From: Hydrogenophilales bacterium
Lineage (GTDB): Bacteria; Pseudomonadota; Gammaproteobacteria; Burkholderiales; Eutrophovitaceae
Direction of reading: 5' to 3'
DNA length: 64,000 nt
Assembly: GCA_902601765.1 (NCBI GenBank)
Contig: CACKOO010000001.1
Location: 184,871 to 248,870 of the forward strand
The notes beneath the pieces were generated by a model. The model searched no databases. It was not told the origin of the DNA and was given only the letters and a program-made list of their open reading frames with translations. Made by a program: the position numbers and the translations under genes. Of this stretch, positions 13,845 through 24,125 are shown piece after piece (the first letter of the stretch is position 1; each line of letters opens with the position of its first letter).

Positions 13845-14627
13845 ATGAAGAAGGGACTAGCTGCTCAAGAGTTAACCAAACAAAGGGCAACACTCACTCC
13901 AACCAATCTCCATTTTTCGGTTAAACCTCAGGATGAAGACGCGGGCTATCGGTTGCAGGAAGAGGTTAGGGGATTACTCACTAAGGCGGGTTTAGGCACT
14001 CCTGTGGGACACAAAATCGGCTGTACCACTTCTGTGATGCAAAAATTCCTAGGGATCCAAAATCCCTGCGCGGGAATCGTTTTTCAAAATACTGTTGGTC
14101 AAAACAGCATTGAAATTCCTGCGAATGGTTTTATTAAGTTAGGGATTGAGTGCGAAATCGGTGTTTATATTAAATCAGACATTCTTCCTGAAAACAGACC
14201 CTACGACGCAAAGAAGTTAGAGGCGAATATCGGGTCCGTAATGGTTGCCATGGAAATTGTAGATGATAGATACCTCAATTATCGCCAATTAGGTGTCCCC
14301 ACCTTGATAGCTGACAATTTTTTTAACTGTGGCTGTGTATTGGGAGAGCGAAAAAAGAATTGGCGAAATATCAAACTAGATGAGGTCGTCGGAACGACTA
14401 AAATAAATGGGAACGTCGTAGGAACCGGTTTGGGAGAGGCTGTAATGGGACATCCTCTGAACGCGCTATCATGGCTTGCAAATAATCGATCTATGCGAGG
14501 CCTAGGGATAAAAAAAGGAGAGTTTGTATTGCTCGGCAGTGTGGTCGAAACAAAGTGGCTTGCGAAGGGGGATCATGCTGAAATTTTTGTCGACCAACTT
14601 GGAAGCGTGAGCGCTTTTATAAGCTAG
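13845..14627 (+). CDS. 2-keto-4-pentenoate hydratase/fumarylacetoacetate hydrolase-like protein
   Basis: GHKIGCTTSVMQKFLGIQNP and IECEIGVYI typical of the MhpD family. Confidence 0.85.
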   Translation: MKKGLAAQELTKQRATLTPTNLHFSVKPQDEDAGYRLQEEVRGLLTKAGLGTPVGHKIGCTTSVMQKFLGIQNPCAGIVFQNTVGQNSIEIPANGFIKLGIECEIGVYIKSDILPENRPYDAKKLEANIGSVMVAMEIVDDRYLNYRQLGVPTLIADNFFNCGCVLGERKKNWRNIKLDEVVGTTKINGNVVGTGLGEAVMGHPLNALSWLANNRSMRGLGIKKGEFVLLGSVVETKWLAKGDHAEIFVDQLGSVSAFIS

Positions 14628-14648
14628 CCGATGACTTTGCGTTACTAT

Positions 14649-15206
14649 TTAAAAATATTCCTTAACCACCTCAGCTTGTAAATAATAAGCGGTGGTTGCC
14701 ATGTTGCTTTCAACTAGGGAAGTTTTAATTTTTCCTGAGATCCATACGGGTGATTCCATATTTCTAAGTTCTTTCATACCTTTTGGATAATCCACGAATA
14801 TGATTTGATTAGGAGGGGGTGGAGGAACATGAATACATGCACCAAAGAAAGGCACTAAAAGAAACTGAGTTACGGTTTTGTCTGCAAATTCCAAAGGCAC
14901 AACAAATCCTGCAATTCTAATCAGTCTTCCATTCATTTCCGGAATCACGTTTGTAGAGGTTAGGGCTTCTTGATAAATTCCTTTTTCAAGAGGATTAGTT
15001 TTCCCAGTGTGGTCAATGATCAAATCAATGGTAGACAGAATTTCGGCTTCCTTCTCTGGAATCAGGTCGAACCATTCGATGGTTTTATAGCTTTCAGGCG
15101 TTGTTTTGTCCGCTCCAGCAAAATTGGAAACGCACAAGCACATTAAGATAGTGGTAAAAGCTTGTAAATTACTGATTCTCATAACGTTACCTTGGTAGCG
15201 TCTCAA
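14649..15206 (-). CDS. Exported DUF3299-like protein
   Basis: Signal peptide; RIAGFVVPLEFADKTVTQFLLVPFFGACIHVPPPPPNQIIFV signature. Confidence 0.8.
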   Translation of the reverse strand: MRRYQGNVMRISNLQAFTTILMCLCVSNFAGADKTTPESYKTIEWFDLIPEKEAEILSTIDLIIDHTGKTNPLEKGIYQEALTSTNVIPEMNGRLIRIAGFVVPLEFADKTVTQFLLVPFFGACIHVPPPPPNQIIFVDYPKGMKELRNMESPVWISGKIKTSLVESNMATTAYYLQAEVVKEYF

Positions 15207-15391
15207 ATCTTCGGTTTAATCATCGAAAAATGATAAAGTTTCGAGTTTTAGGCCAAAATAGAATACCCCTTAATTGAACCAATAGTACCATAAAACACAT
15301 GATTGGAAAGACCCTCGCTTTTTTTGACAAAAAGATTATGCTTGGAATATACTATTTTGTGTAGTATTGGCTATTATATGGGGGTGTAGCT

Positions 15392-15907
15392 TTGAATATC
15401 GAGATTTCCAAAAACTTAAAGTTGTTTTTAATTTTCATGTGGACAGTTGCGTGTGGTGGATCAATTCTGTCACACCAGGTGGGCGCCGCAGATATAGCCG
15501 GATATCTTGACCACCAGACGAAGCTAGAAGCTCAAGAACGAGCCCTTCAAGGGATAAGAAAAATTGAACACCTAGCGCAACAGGGAGACATTGAGGCGCA
15601 GTACGAGCTGGGAATGGCCTACAGGTATGGCTGGGGAACAAAAAGAAATGATCGAGATGCCGCTCTTTGGTTTAGAGAGGCGGTTGACCGTGAGCATGCG
15701 AAAGCTCAATTCCAGCTTGGGCTTATGTATGAATTTGGTGAGGGAGTTCCAACAAATTTCAGGCGAGCTCACGGATTGTATAAGAAGGCAGCAAGTCAAA
15801 ATATCAGGGAGGCAAGGGTCAGTTTGGCTCTTATTCAGGGGAAAATGTTGAAGGTGGAGCAATACCTTCGAAACCATCACAAACCAAATTATAATAAAGA
15901 CGAATAG
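15392..15907 (+). CDS. Exported Sel1-repeat (SLR) protein
   Basis: AQQGDIEAQYELGMAYRYGWGTKRNDRDAALWFREAVDREHAKAQFQLGLMYEFGEGV: tandem Sel1 repeats; signal-like N-terminus. Confidence 0.88.
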   Translation: MNIEISKNLKLFLIFMWTVACGGSILSHQVGAADIAGYLDHQTKLEAQERALQGIRKIEHLAQQGDIEAQYELGMAYRYGWGTKRNDRDAALWFREAVDREHAKAQFQLGLMYEFGEGVPTNFRRAHGLYKKAASQNIREARVSLALIQGKMLKVEQYLRNHHKPNYNKDE

Positions 15908-16000
15908 ATCTAGTTTTTGCTTGGACCTCTTTTGGAGGAAGAGGTCGATTTTAAAATTTTTCCTCCAGATATAATACTAAAAATATTTCAAGGAGTATTT

Positions 16001-17059
16001 ATGAAAAAGAACCTTTTAGCATTGGTTACAGGATTAGCATTCGCGATGTTTGCATCTATCTCGATGGCATGCACGGTTGAGGATTGGAAAGGGTGCAAAG
16101 GGAAGCCATGGGTTGACGGTGATGTTATGGACACGCCTTTGGGTTCCAAGTGGTGGCCTAATCCGCTTTGGGGAGGCGATGACGAATCAGGCTCGACCAA
16201 TTGGTACAAAAAGCCAGAGGTGGTAAAGAGAGCCATAGCTCAGGTTAAGAAAGGTATAACAATTAAGATTGGGCAGCCATATTCAGGGGATATGCCGCTG
16301 TTTGGATCAAGGACATTTGCATTGAGAATTCCCGGATCACCAACAGGAGGTCCTTACGGTCCTAACCAGGTGATGTGGTACGATGAAATGCTTACATCCG
16401 AGATAGGCCAGGTCGGTACGCAGTATGACGGATTGGGTCACATCGGGGTGCAAGTAGGTGCAATCGGTGATAAAACTGAGATGCGCTTCTACAATGGGAT
16501 TACAGTCCAGGAGATGCAAGGTTCCTATGGGTTGGTTAAGTTAGGAACAGAGAAGCTTAACCCTATAATGGCCCGTGGCATTTTGATCGACATTGCAGCA
16601 GCGAGGGGTGTTGAAGCGATGGAAAAAGGTGACGAAATCACAATGGCTGACGTTAAGGCTGCTTTGAAAAAGCAGGGCATGAGTGATTTTAAATGTATGC
16701 CAGGAGATGCGATTGCTTTCCGTACTGGATGGACAAAGTACTGGGTCAAGGATAACGCCACTTATAATTCAGGTGAGCCTGGCGTCGGCATGGAAGTTGC
16801 CCGTTGGCTTGCTGAAGATTGTCAAGTAGGTGTGGTAGGGGCTGACACATGGGCTGTTGAGGCAGTACCTAATCCTGATCCAGCTTGTGTTTTCTGTGTT
16901 CACCAATTCTTCTTGGCACGCCATGGGATAGCAATTCAAGAAAACCTGTTTCTGGATGACTTGGTTAAAGAAGGGGTATATATGTTCATGTGGACCTACT
17001 CTCCTGTACCAATCGTTGGGGCTACGGGGTCGATTGGAAGCCCAGTGGCTACTTGGTAA
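16001..17059 (+). CDS. Secreted cyclase-family (kynurenine formamidase-like) protein
   Basis: Signal peptide MKKNLLALVTGLAFAMFASISMA; YDGLGHIGVQ metal site-like motif; ATG at 16001 preferred over track start 15917. Confidence 0.8.
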   Translation: MKKNLLALVTGLAFAMFASISMACTVEDWKGCKGKPWVDGDVMDTPLGSKWWPNPLWGGDDESGSTNWYKKPEVVKRAIAQVKKGITIKIGQPYSGDMPLFGSRTFALRIPGSPTGGPYGPNQVMWYDEMLTSEIGQVGTQYDGLGHIGVQVGAIGDKTEMRFYNGITVQEMQGSYGLVKLGTEKLNPIMARGILIDIAAARGVEAMEKGDEITMADVKAALKKQGMSDFKCMPGDAIAFRTGWTKYWVKDNATYNSGEPGVGMEVARWLAEDCQVGVVGADTWAVEAVPNPDPACVFCVHQFFLARHGIAIQENLFLDDLVKEGVYMFMWTYSPVPIVGATGSIGSPVATW

Positions 17060-17080
17060 TTCGGCGAGACGGTTTTTTAA

Positions 17081-17114
17081 AAAAAAAAAGGGGAGTTTAA
17101 CTCCCCTTTTTTTC
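17081..17114. terminator. Rho-independent terminator (GGGGAGTT-t-AACTCCCC with A/T runs)
   Basis: AAAAAAAGGGGAGTTTAACTCCCCTTTTTTT after the cyclase gene. Confidence 0.9.
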
Positions 17115-17138
17115 CAAGCCTAATAAATTATCCTAATT

Positions 17139-18008
17139 GTGATTTCCAAAAGAAAAATAGATTGTTACAAGGAACAAGGGTTTGTAGTGATTGAGGATTT
17201 GATCCCTAAGCGCTTGTTGATAGAACTTCGCACTGTCGTTAATAAGCTTGTGGATTCAGCACTTGGAATTGAGGTGCACAATGAGATTTTTGACCTAGAG
17301 CGTACACACACCCCCTTAGAGCCACGAGTGAGACGGATTAAGACTCCTCACAAATTAGACGAGATTTTTTGGCGAGTGTTAAGGCATTCCTCTGTTCTCA
17401 ATGTTTTACATTCACTCATTGGGAACAATGTAAGGTTGCACGGGTCGAAATTAAACATTAAAGCACCTCGGTACGGTGCTCCCGTGGAGTGGCATCAAGA
17501 TTGGGCTTTTTACCCTCATACCAATGATGATATTTTAGCGATAGGGCTAATGTTGGATGATGTGGAGGACGATAATGGCCCTATGTTGGCGATTCCAGGA
17601 ACTCATAAAAGACCCAAAGTTTGGGATCATCATATGAATGGTAATTTTTGTGGCGCGATAAACCTAGATAATTTATCAGACATAGATTTCTCGTCAGCGG
17701 TATCTTGTACTGGGCCGGCAGGGTCATGTTCATTCCATCATGTTCGGTTAGTCCACGGATCTGCACAAAACCGTTCGAATAACCCACGACATCTACTCCT
17801 ATATGAATGCGCCGCCGCAGATTCATGGCCTTTGTTAAACTTTAAAAGCTTAGATGAGTTTGATAGTCGATTAATCTGTGGAAATTCGACTATTTCTCCT
17901 AGAAGTAACTATGCTCCGATAAGAATGCCATACCCGCCAGCTGTAGGTCAGGGATCAATTTATGAAAATCAGTCTGCTATTGATAAAAGATATTTTGAGA
18001 TTAGTTAA
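17139..18008 (+). CDS. Phytanoyl-CoA dioxygenase (PhyH) family protein 1
   Basis: VEWHQDWAFYPH HxD and HHVRLVHGSAQNRS distal His motif. Confidence 0.9.
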   Translation: MISKRKIDCYKEQGFVVIEDLIPKRLLIELRTVVNKLVDSALGIEVHNEIFDLERTHTPLEPRVRRIKTPHKLDEIFWRVLRHSSVLNVLHSLIGNNVRLHGSKLNIKAPRYGAPVEWHQDWAFYPHTNDDILAIGLMLDDVEDDNGPMLAIPGTHKRPKVWDHHMNGNFCGAINLDNLSDIDFSSAVSCTGPAGSCSFHHVRLVHGSAQNRSNNPRHLLLYECAAADSWPLLNFKSLDEFDSRLICGNSTISPRSNYAPIRMPYPPAVGQGSIYENQSAIDKRYFEIS

Positions 18009-18023
18009 TTAGGAGAATTTATC

Positions 18024-18884
18024 ATGGGTGAATCACTTTTAACTCGCTCCCGACAGACGATAGTCAGGTTGACAAATTCTCAATTACACAAGTATCAAAA
18101 TGAGGGGTACTCATATCCACATCGAGTTCTTGAGACGGAGCAGGCAGTCAACTATCGTAAAAAGTTAGAATCATTTGAGTCAAGGCATGGGCTTTTGATG
18201 AAATCTCCTTTCAAAAACAAACCACATCTTGTGTTTACATGGGTTCATGAATTAATACACAATCCCAACATTTTATCTTTAGCTGAAAACATTTTGGGCC
18301 CCAATCTTCTAGTTTGGGGTTCTAATTTTTGGATAAAAGAGCCTTATGATCCAGCTTACGTTTCTTGGCACCAGGATTCTACTTACTGGGGGTTATCTTC
18401 TCCGGAGGTTATGACAATTTGGGTTGCTCTGTCGGCAAGCAATTCCCATAATGGAGTGATGAGAGTAGTTGCTAAAACGCATTTAAACGAGCAGCTATCC
18501 CACAAAGACACGTTTTCTGGAAATAATCTATTAACTCGAGGACAACAGGCTGAAATCGAAGTTAGGGAAAAAGATGCGGTTGATATGAATCTTAATCCGG
18601 GTGAGGCATCACTTCATCATGTTAAGCTTGTCCACGGGTCAAAAGCCAACAAATCCAATGAACGTAGAATAGGATTGGCAATTCGTATGATTCCCACTCA
18701 CGTTAGACAAACAATTGGGCCGCGGGACTTCGCTACGTTAGTTCTGGGCGAAGATCATTATAAACATTTTGAATATGAGAGAGCTCCGGTTAGAGATTTG
18801 GGTGAAGCCGAAAGGCAGGAGCATTTGAGAATCAACGATCTCAACAAAAAAATACTATACCAAGGGGCTGATACGGTTAAATAG
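18024..18884 (+). CDS. Phytanoyl-CoA dioxygenase (PhyH) family protein 2
   Basis: VSWHQDSTYWG and HHVKLVHGSKANKSNERRIGLAIR. Confidence 0.92.
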   Translation: MGESLLTRSRQTIVRLTNSQLHKYQNEGYSYPHRVLETEQAVNYRKKLESFESRHGLLMKSPFKNKPHLVFTWVHELIHNPNILSLAENILGPNLLVWGSNFWIKEPYDPAYVSWHQDSTYWGLSSPEVMTIWVALSASNSHNGVMRVVAKTHLNEQLSHKDTFSGNNLLTRGQQAEIEVREKDAVDMNLNPGEASLHHVKLVHGSKANKSNERRIGLAIRMIPTHVRQTIGPRDFATLVLGEDHYKHFEYERAPVRDLGEAERQEHLRINDLNKKILYQGADTVK

Positions 18885-18926
18885 TTAATCATATAATTAA
18901 ATTAGCAGGGTAAAAGCGATTAAAGA

Positions 18927-19751
18927 ATGGGTTCTTTACTGATTTGTATTCCAAAATATTTGGTGAAAAATAATTTTCGAGGTCTTTTCTGTGTGTTGAT
19001 TTACGTGTTATCGGGTAATTTGCAGGCGACCGATGCAGAGGTGTTATACCACAGACAGGCGATTAAACGGGTCGCGGCGCACCATGATTCCGCTATGCCA
19101 ATCGCAATAGGAAGCCTAGTCGCCAAACAAGCTGGATTAATAAAAGTCAGAGAATTGCTTGAGAAATATGGGAAACATAATCAGTTAGGAAACTCTTGGA
19201 ATAAAACTTCTGTGGAGTGGAGGAGCGCTGAAGAGGTTTTAACTAAGATTATAGATGACAAAATTTTCTTAATCATACGGGACCCCACTTGGTTCGAGAC
19301 CGCTCTCTATGGCTTACTGGTTACCGAGCTTTCGGCTGAAGAGGCCGATGCGATAGCAATCCATTTTGACACCCCGTCAGGTAAAGTGCAGCGAGAAATT
19401 ATTGATATGAGCATGATTGCTGAAACGCTACAACTAGCCTACACGATCAGTCGTACTATTAAACCTAATATTATTGGGAGTGAACAAGAGTATAAGGATT
19501 TGCAGACGGTTTGGTGGGATAGACGCCCAATCTTTGCTGCTAGAGAAAACATCTACAAAGATCCTGCGGTCCGGAAATTCGCTGGACAAGAAACCGGACG
19601 AAAATATGGACGTATTATTGCAATGCAAGGAATTGGGGCAATAATGTCTTATATTCGAAGGGCTGCTTTGGAGGTGGTACAAGAGGTGGAAAAAAATGCC
19701 CACATTATTGATACCTATGGTGAGGATTTCAAACCTATTGGTAAAATTTAA
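18927..19751 (+). CDS. Hypothetical exported protein
   Basis: 274-aa ORF with hydrophobic N-terminal segment; no family recognised. Confidence 0.65.
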   Translation: MGSLLICIPKYLVKNNFRGLFCVLIYVLSGNLQATDAEVLYHRQAIKRVAAHHDSAMPIAIGSLVAKQAGLIKVRELLEKYGKHNQLGNSWNKTSVEWRSAEEVLTKIIDDKIFLIIRDPTWFETALYGLLVTELSAEEADAIAIHFDTPSGKVQREIIDMSMIAETLQLAYTISRTIKPNIIGSEQEYKDLQTVWWDRRPIFAARENIYKDPAVRKFAGQETGRKYGRIIAMQGIGAIMSYIRRAALEVVQEVEKNAHIIDTYGEDFKPIGKI

Positions 19752-19769
19752 TAATTTAGGGATGTGATA

Positions 19770-21338
19770 TCAAGAACTGCAAGATAGCATAGAGCAACCA
19801 GGTTTTGATTTGGCCCAATCTGGTCTTCGCACAAATAAGTGATTTTTACTCGGTTGTTCCTCGTAAGGCTTACGTATTACTTTCATTAATTCTTCGATGC
19901 CAGAAAAATCGTTATCCTCAGCGAGCTCGATTGCTTGTTGGACTAGATAATTGCGCAGCACAAAATTTGGGTTTGCAGCTGCCATCAATCGCTTTCTAGC
20001 ATTTTCGCCCAATGTGTCAGTTCTCACTCTATCGGTGTATCGCTTTAACCAGTTTTTGCATTTAATAGTATTTTTCTGTTTTTTTTCTGAGTTGTAAAAC
20101 GCTTCATCAAAATGATTTAGTGTTGGTATATTTATATCCAAGTCTTTCAGTTTCCTGAAAAATATTGTCATATCTATTTCTGTATCTTCCAACAAAACAT
20201 AAAGGTCTTCCATTAAATTCCGATCTCCTTTTCGGAATTTATCTAACCCAAGCTTTGCTGCGATAACCTTATTTTCATTCTGATTAAAAAATTTTTCATA
20301 TTGATCTAACGCATTTTGTAAGGGTTCAACCGATTTAAATAAACTCCTTATAGCTTTTGCCAATTGGAAAAGATTCCAGTGGGCAACTGACGACTGATTT
20401 CCAAACCGGTAACGCAATCCATGTGCATCTGTAGTGTTTGGAGTCCAACTCCTATCATAATTATCAATCCATCCATATGGCCCATAGTCAATGGTTAGTC
20501 CTAATATTGACATATTATCGGTATTAAGGACTCCATGGACAAACCCTACTCTCATCCATTCCGACACTAAAAAGGCGGTTTTTTTGCAAACCTCGAGAAA
20601 CCAATTTTCGTAAACATCCTCCCTGTTAGTTATAGTTTTTTCTAAGTGCGGAAAGTGATATTTAATGCTGTAATCCACTAATTTTTTTGTGAGCTTAAAA
20701 TCGTCTCTAAACGTTGGAAGTTCAAAATTACCAAAGCGTAGAAATGAAGGAGCTACGCGACATACGATCGCTCCAGGTTCTTCTTTATGGTTACCGTCGT
20801 AGAACATATCCCTTACTATTCGTTCGCCAGAACTGACAATACTTAAAGCCCGTGTGGTCGGAATGTTGAGGTGATACATAGCTTCGCTACACAAAAACTC
20901 ACGAACGGAGGACCTCAAAACCGCTCTCCCATCCCCAGACCGAGAGTAGGGTGTTTTACCTGCTCCCTTAAGTTGAATTTCCCATCTTTGTTCGGCTTTG
21001 TTAATTATTTCACACAATGTTATGGCCCTACCATCACCAAGCTGTCCTGCCCAATGTCCAAATTGATGCCCTCCGTAGTTGACAGCATACGATTTCATAT
21101 TTTCAGGAACTTGGTTCCCGGATAAAAACTGTGCCGCTTCTTTGGTATAAAGATGTGATATTTCCAAATCTATAAGGTTTGCTACCTCCTCTGCTGCTGC
21201 TATAACGGTAGGTTTGGATACCGGAGTAGGTTCCACGTTAGAATACACAGCACCCAGAACTTGCCTCGGCTCATTAACAGTATTTAAGTCTCCAGGAAGA
21301 GATCTTACGAAAGAGTTATCAAGTTTATATAATTGCAT
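19770..21338 (-). CDS. selO: SelO/YdiU family protein adenylyltransferase (Cys form)
   Basis: [47 protein letters not shown]-type motifs, C-terminal SCSS. Confidence 0.95.
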   Translation of the reverse strand: [522 protein letters not shown]

Positions 21339-21360
21339 TTTTTAAATTTTATGGAATTAG

Positions 21361-23892
21361 CTAAAAGCGATATAACGCTCTTAATTGAACGCTATCAGCG
21401 TTGACTTTTGTAGAGTCAGTATTGGTAGTATTAGTATCCTCTATTCGTTCATATGAAATGCCGATGAATCCAGACTTGAAATTAAGGTCAACACCAATTT
21501 CAAAACGCCACCCGGTGGATTGTGAGTTTTTCCAACTCGTAGAAAATTCGGTAGTTGGATCTATTACGTAAGATGCTGTGATATCTGATCCAGTGCTTTT
21601 GTCCTTGCCGTATTCTACTCTGGTAAATGGACGCATTAAACCGAAACGAGATTTAACTTGGGTGTCGGTCTGCAACCCTATATGTCCTTTTTTGAGCGTA
21701 ATGTGTTGAGCCCCAAATGATAGTGCTTGATTAGGACTATCACCAATTTCATCATAAGATCCGAATCTAGTATATCCGAGAGACAAATTAGCGTAGGGAG
21801 AAATCACCGTATCACCCAACTTAATTTCCTTTACTAATGTGGTCGTTTGATAGAACTGATAGCCCGTTCGTTCCCCTTTTAAAATATTGCTTCTGCTAGT
21901 TGTGCGTTGGATATCCATAATTAGCTCATTAAACCCCACAGCAGCGTCGATAAATGAATTTGCAGATTTAGACCAGCTGCCATAAAACGTAAGCCCTTGG
22001 GAATCAGTGTTGACATAACTGCCAACGCCAACATCGTTTTTCTCTTGATCAACCCTTACTGACATTCCGAACAATCGCTGATCATCTATTTTTTTATCTA
22101 CACCGATTGTTATCCCATCGGTAGTAAACTCAGAACCACTCGATGTGGCCGTAGCCTCTGTCTTTCCAATAATAACTGTTCCAGCTGACCAAATTGCCCA
22201 TTTTTTCCCTAATAGATCCCCTTGTGGATTTATGGCGCCTCGCGCTAATCTATCAAGAAATCCATCTTCTATTTCCATTAAAGCTTGTATTGGGGGGTAA
22301 GAGAGGGCTTTGGTTATTTCAGGATCGGTAATCTTAAATTTAATTCCTTGATGCGATACATTCGTCGCTCTTCTGTTCCTTCTAAATTGCATCATACGAC
22401 TAGCTACGGGAACTAGTGAGCCAAAAACTGCTCTGTTAGCTAATTCAGCTTGTGCTTCGACAATTCCAATGACTACTGGGTCAGAAACAAAAGGGTCGGG
22501 CACTTCTTCCTTCGTGGTAAAGTTAAATTCTGTAGTTGTAGTTATTCCGGCGTGTGGATCACCCGTTGAGTCTTTAAATGCCCCAGAATCTAACAAAATA
22601 TGGTACGCCGTGTTCTTTTCGAACCAATCACTCGGAGCAATATTAATCGTTGTAGTTCCCGAACCTGTTACCTGGGAACTCGTTATATCAATAGTCTCTA
22701 GAATCGTGCTGTCAATGGATTTGACAATGGTTAAATTTCCCGAATTAACCGTCATAGCGTTGCTAAAGTTGAAGGTAAGTAAAGTATCAACCTCAACGTT
22801 AGTGGCATCATCGGCTGGTGAGGTGCTTGATATTCCCGGCAAAGTCCGAGTTTGGAAATTCCAAGTAGTTTGATCTGAAATTCCTGCAAAGCCCTTTCCG
22901 CTACTCACACTATCAAACGCGGTGTTTTCAATCTGCACGCAATAATCTGTACTTCCCTCCAAGGCATTTGTCCACGTTGCGTTGATGGTATCTGTACCAC
23001 TTCCTGTAACTTGTGAGCTAGTTACATTAATTGATTCGATTATTTCATTTGTCGATGTTTTGATTATCTTAATGACACCAGACCCAACATTAACCGCCTC
23101 GGAGAACACGATCTTCAACTTTTTTAAAACGCTTACACCAGTTGCGTTATCAGCCGGATCAAGGCTAGCTCCGGTTAAAGACGGTATGCCCAAATCGGCT
23201 TCAGTTATTCCTAAAGTCATATCTAGACCAAAGCACACAGTACCTCCCGAGGTTGGTACTTGCCATTTGGCATCTGGACTAGTTCCTGATCTGCAATTAT
23301 AGGTGGACGAATCTGTTGCATCAAAGTCGGGTTTAGCGTTGCAATCGACGTATCCTACTTTATAGTCTCCAGGGATTGATAAATCCACATCGACATATTG
23401 CCAGAAATTAGATATTCCCGGGTTACCTCCAAAGGACCGACAAGTGTAGGAGGCATCTCCGTAAGCGCCAAGTGCCGCTGAGGTGTTCGTCACAAAAAAG
23501 TTGCCACCGTCGCTTGGTGCTTTCGCGATTAAATTAGAGTCTGGACAAGCGATAGTTCCGCTTGCCGTATTACACGTGGCACTTGCTGTGGCCTCACCAC
23601 TTTTACCGATTTCTCTAAATGAAAGGTAACTAGTGTTGTTATCTGGATCCGTAAGTTTGAGATATCCTTCCGATGTCCCAGCTGACCCATGATCCGACCC
23701 AATAAAAAATCTTAAAACTCCAGCCGACTGATTTCGATAGCCTACGCTGTTAGAGTGAGAAAAAGTATTCGAGCTAAAGCTGATCAGCGATAAAAATGTT
23801 ACGGCTGTCATCACAAGCCACAAATACTTATGGAACGGATTTCGAGACACTGAGTAGGTTTCGTAAACTTTTTTGCTAATTTCTTTTCTCAA
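21361..23892 (-). CDS. Large surface protein: Ig-like (SbsA_Ig-type) repeats plus C-terminal autotransporter beta-barrel
   Basis: Two repeats PADNATGVSVLKKLKIVFSEAV.. and PADDATNVEVDTLLTFNFSNAM..; C-terminal barrel-like region ending LRALYRF. Confidence 0.85.
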   Translation of the reverse strand: MRKEISKKVYETYSVSRNPFHKYLWLVMTAVTFLSLISFSSNTFSHSNSVGYRNQSAGVLRFFIGSDHGSAGTSEGYLKLTDPDNNTSYLSFREIGKSGEATASATCNTASGTIACPDSNLIAKAPSDGGNFFVTNTSAALGAYGDASYTCRSFGGNPGISNFWQYVDVDLSIPGDYKVGYVDCNAKPDFDATDSSTYNCRSGTSPDAKWQVPTSGGTVCFGLDMTLGITEADLGIPSLTGASLDPADNATGVSVLKKLKIVFSEAVNVGSGVIKIIKTSTNEIIESINVTSSQVTGSGTDTINATWTNALEGSTDYCVQIENTAFDSVSSGKGFAGISDQTTWNFQTRTLPGISSTSPADDATNVEVDTLLTFNFSNAMTVNSGNLTIVKSIDSTILETIDITSSQVTGSGTTTINIAPSDWFEKNTAYHILLDSGAFKDSTGDPHAGITTTTEFNFTTKEEVPDPFVSDPVVIGIVEAQAELANRAVFGSLVPVASRMMQFRRNRRATNVSHQGIKFKITDPEITKALSYPPIQALMEIEDGFLDRLARGAINPQGDLLGKKWAIWSAGTVIIGKTEATATSSGSEFTTDGITIGVDKKIDDQRLFGMSVRVDQEKNDVGVGSYVNTDSQGLTFYGSWSKSANSFIDAAVGFNELIMDIQRTTSRSNILKGERTGYQFYQTTTLVKEIKLGDTVISPYANLSLGYTRFGSYDEIGDSPNQALSFGAQHITLKKGHIGLQTDTQVKSRFGLMRPFTRVEYGKDKSTGSDITASYVIDPTTEFSTSWKNSQSTGWRFEIGVDLNFKSGFIGISYERIEDTNTTNTDSTKVNADSVQLRALYRF

Positions 23893-24125
23893 TTCTTATG
23901 ACCTTGTCGATTTGGTAATCTGATTTCACAGAAAGCATTTAAAATCGCAAAATTTATACCCAAACCAATGAAAACAAAGGACAAAATAACATATATGCAA
24001 TAAATTTGCTAATTTTGTGGTAATGTAAAAAAAAAGCTAGATTTGGTATACTTAGTATGAAAGAGATATAAGGTGTGTTTATCTGTGAGTATTTAATTGC
24101 CAACACCAATGAAATTTTTTAGAGG

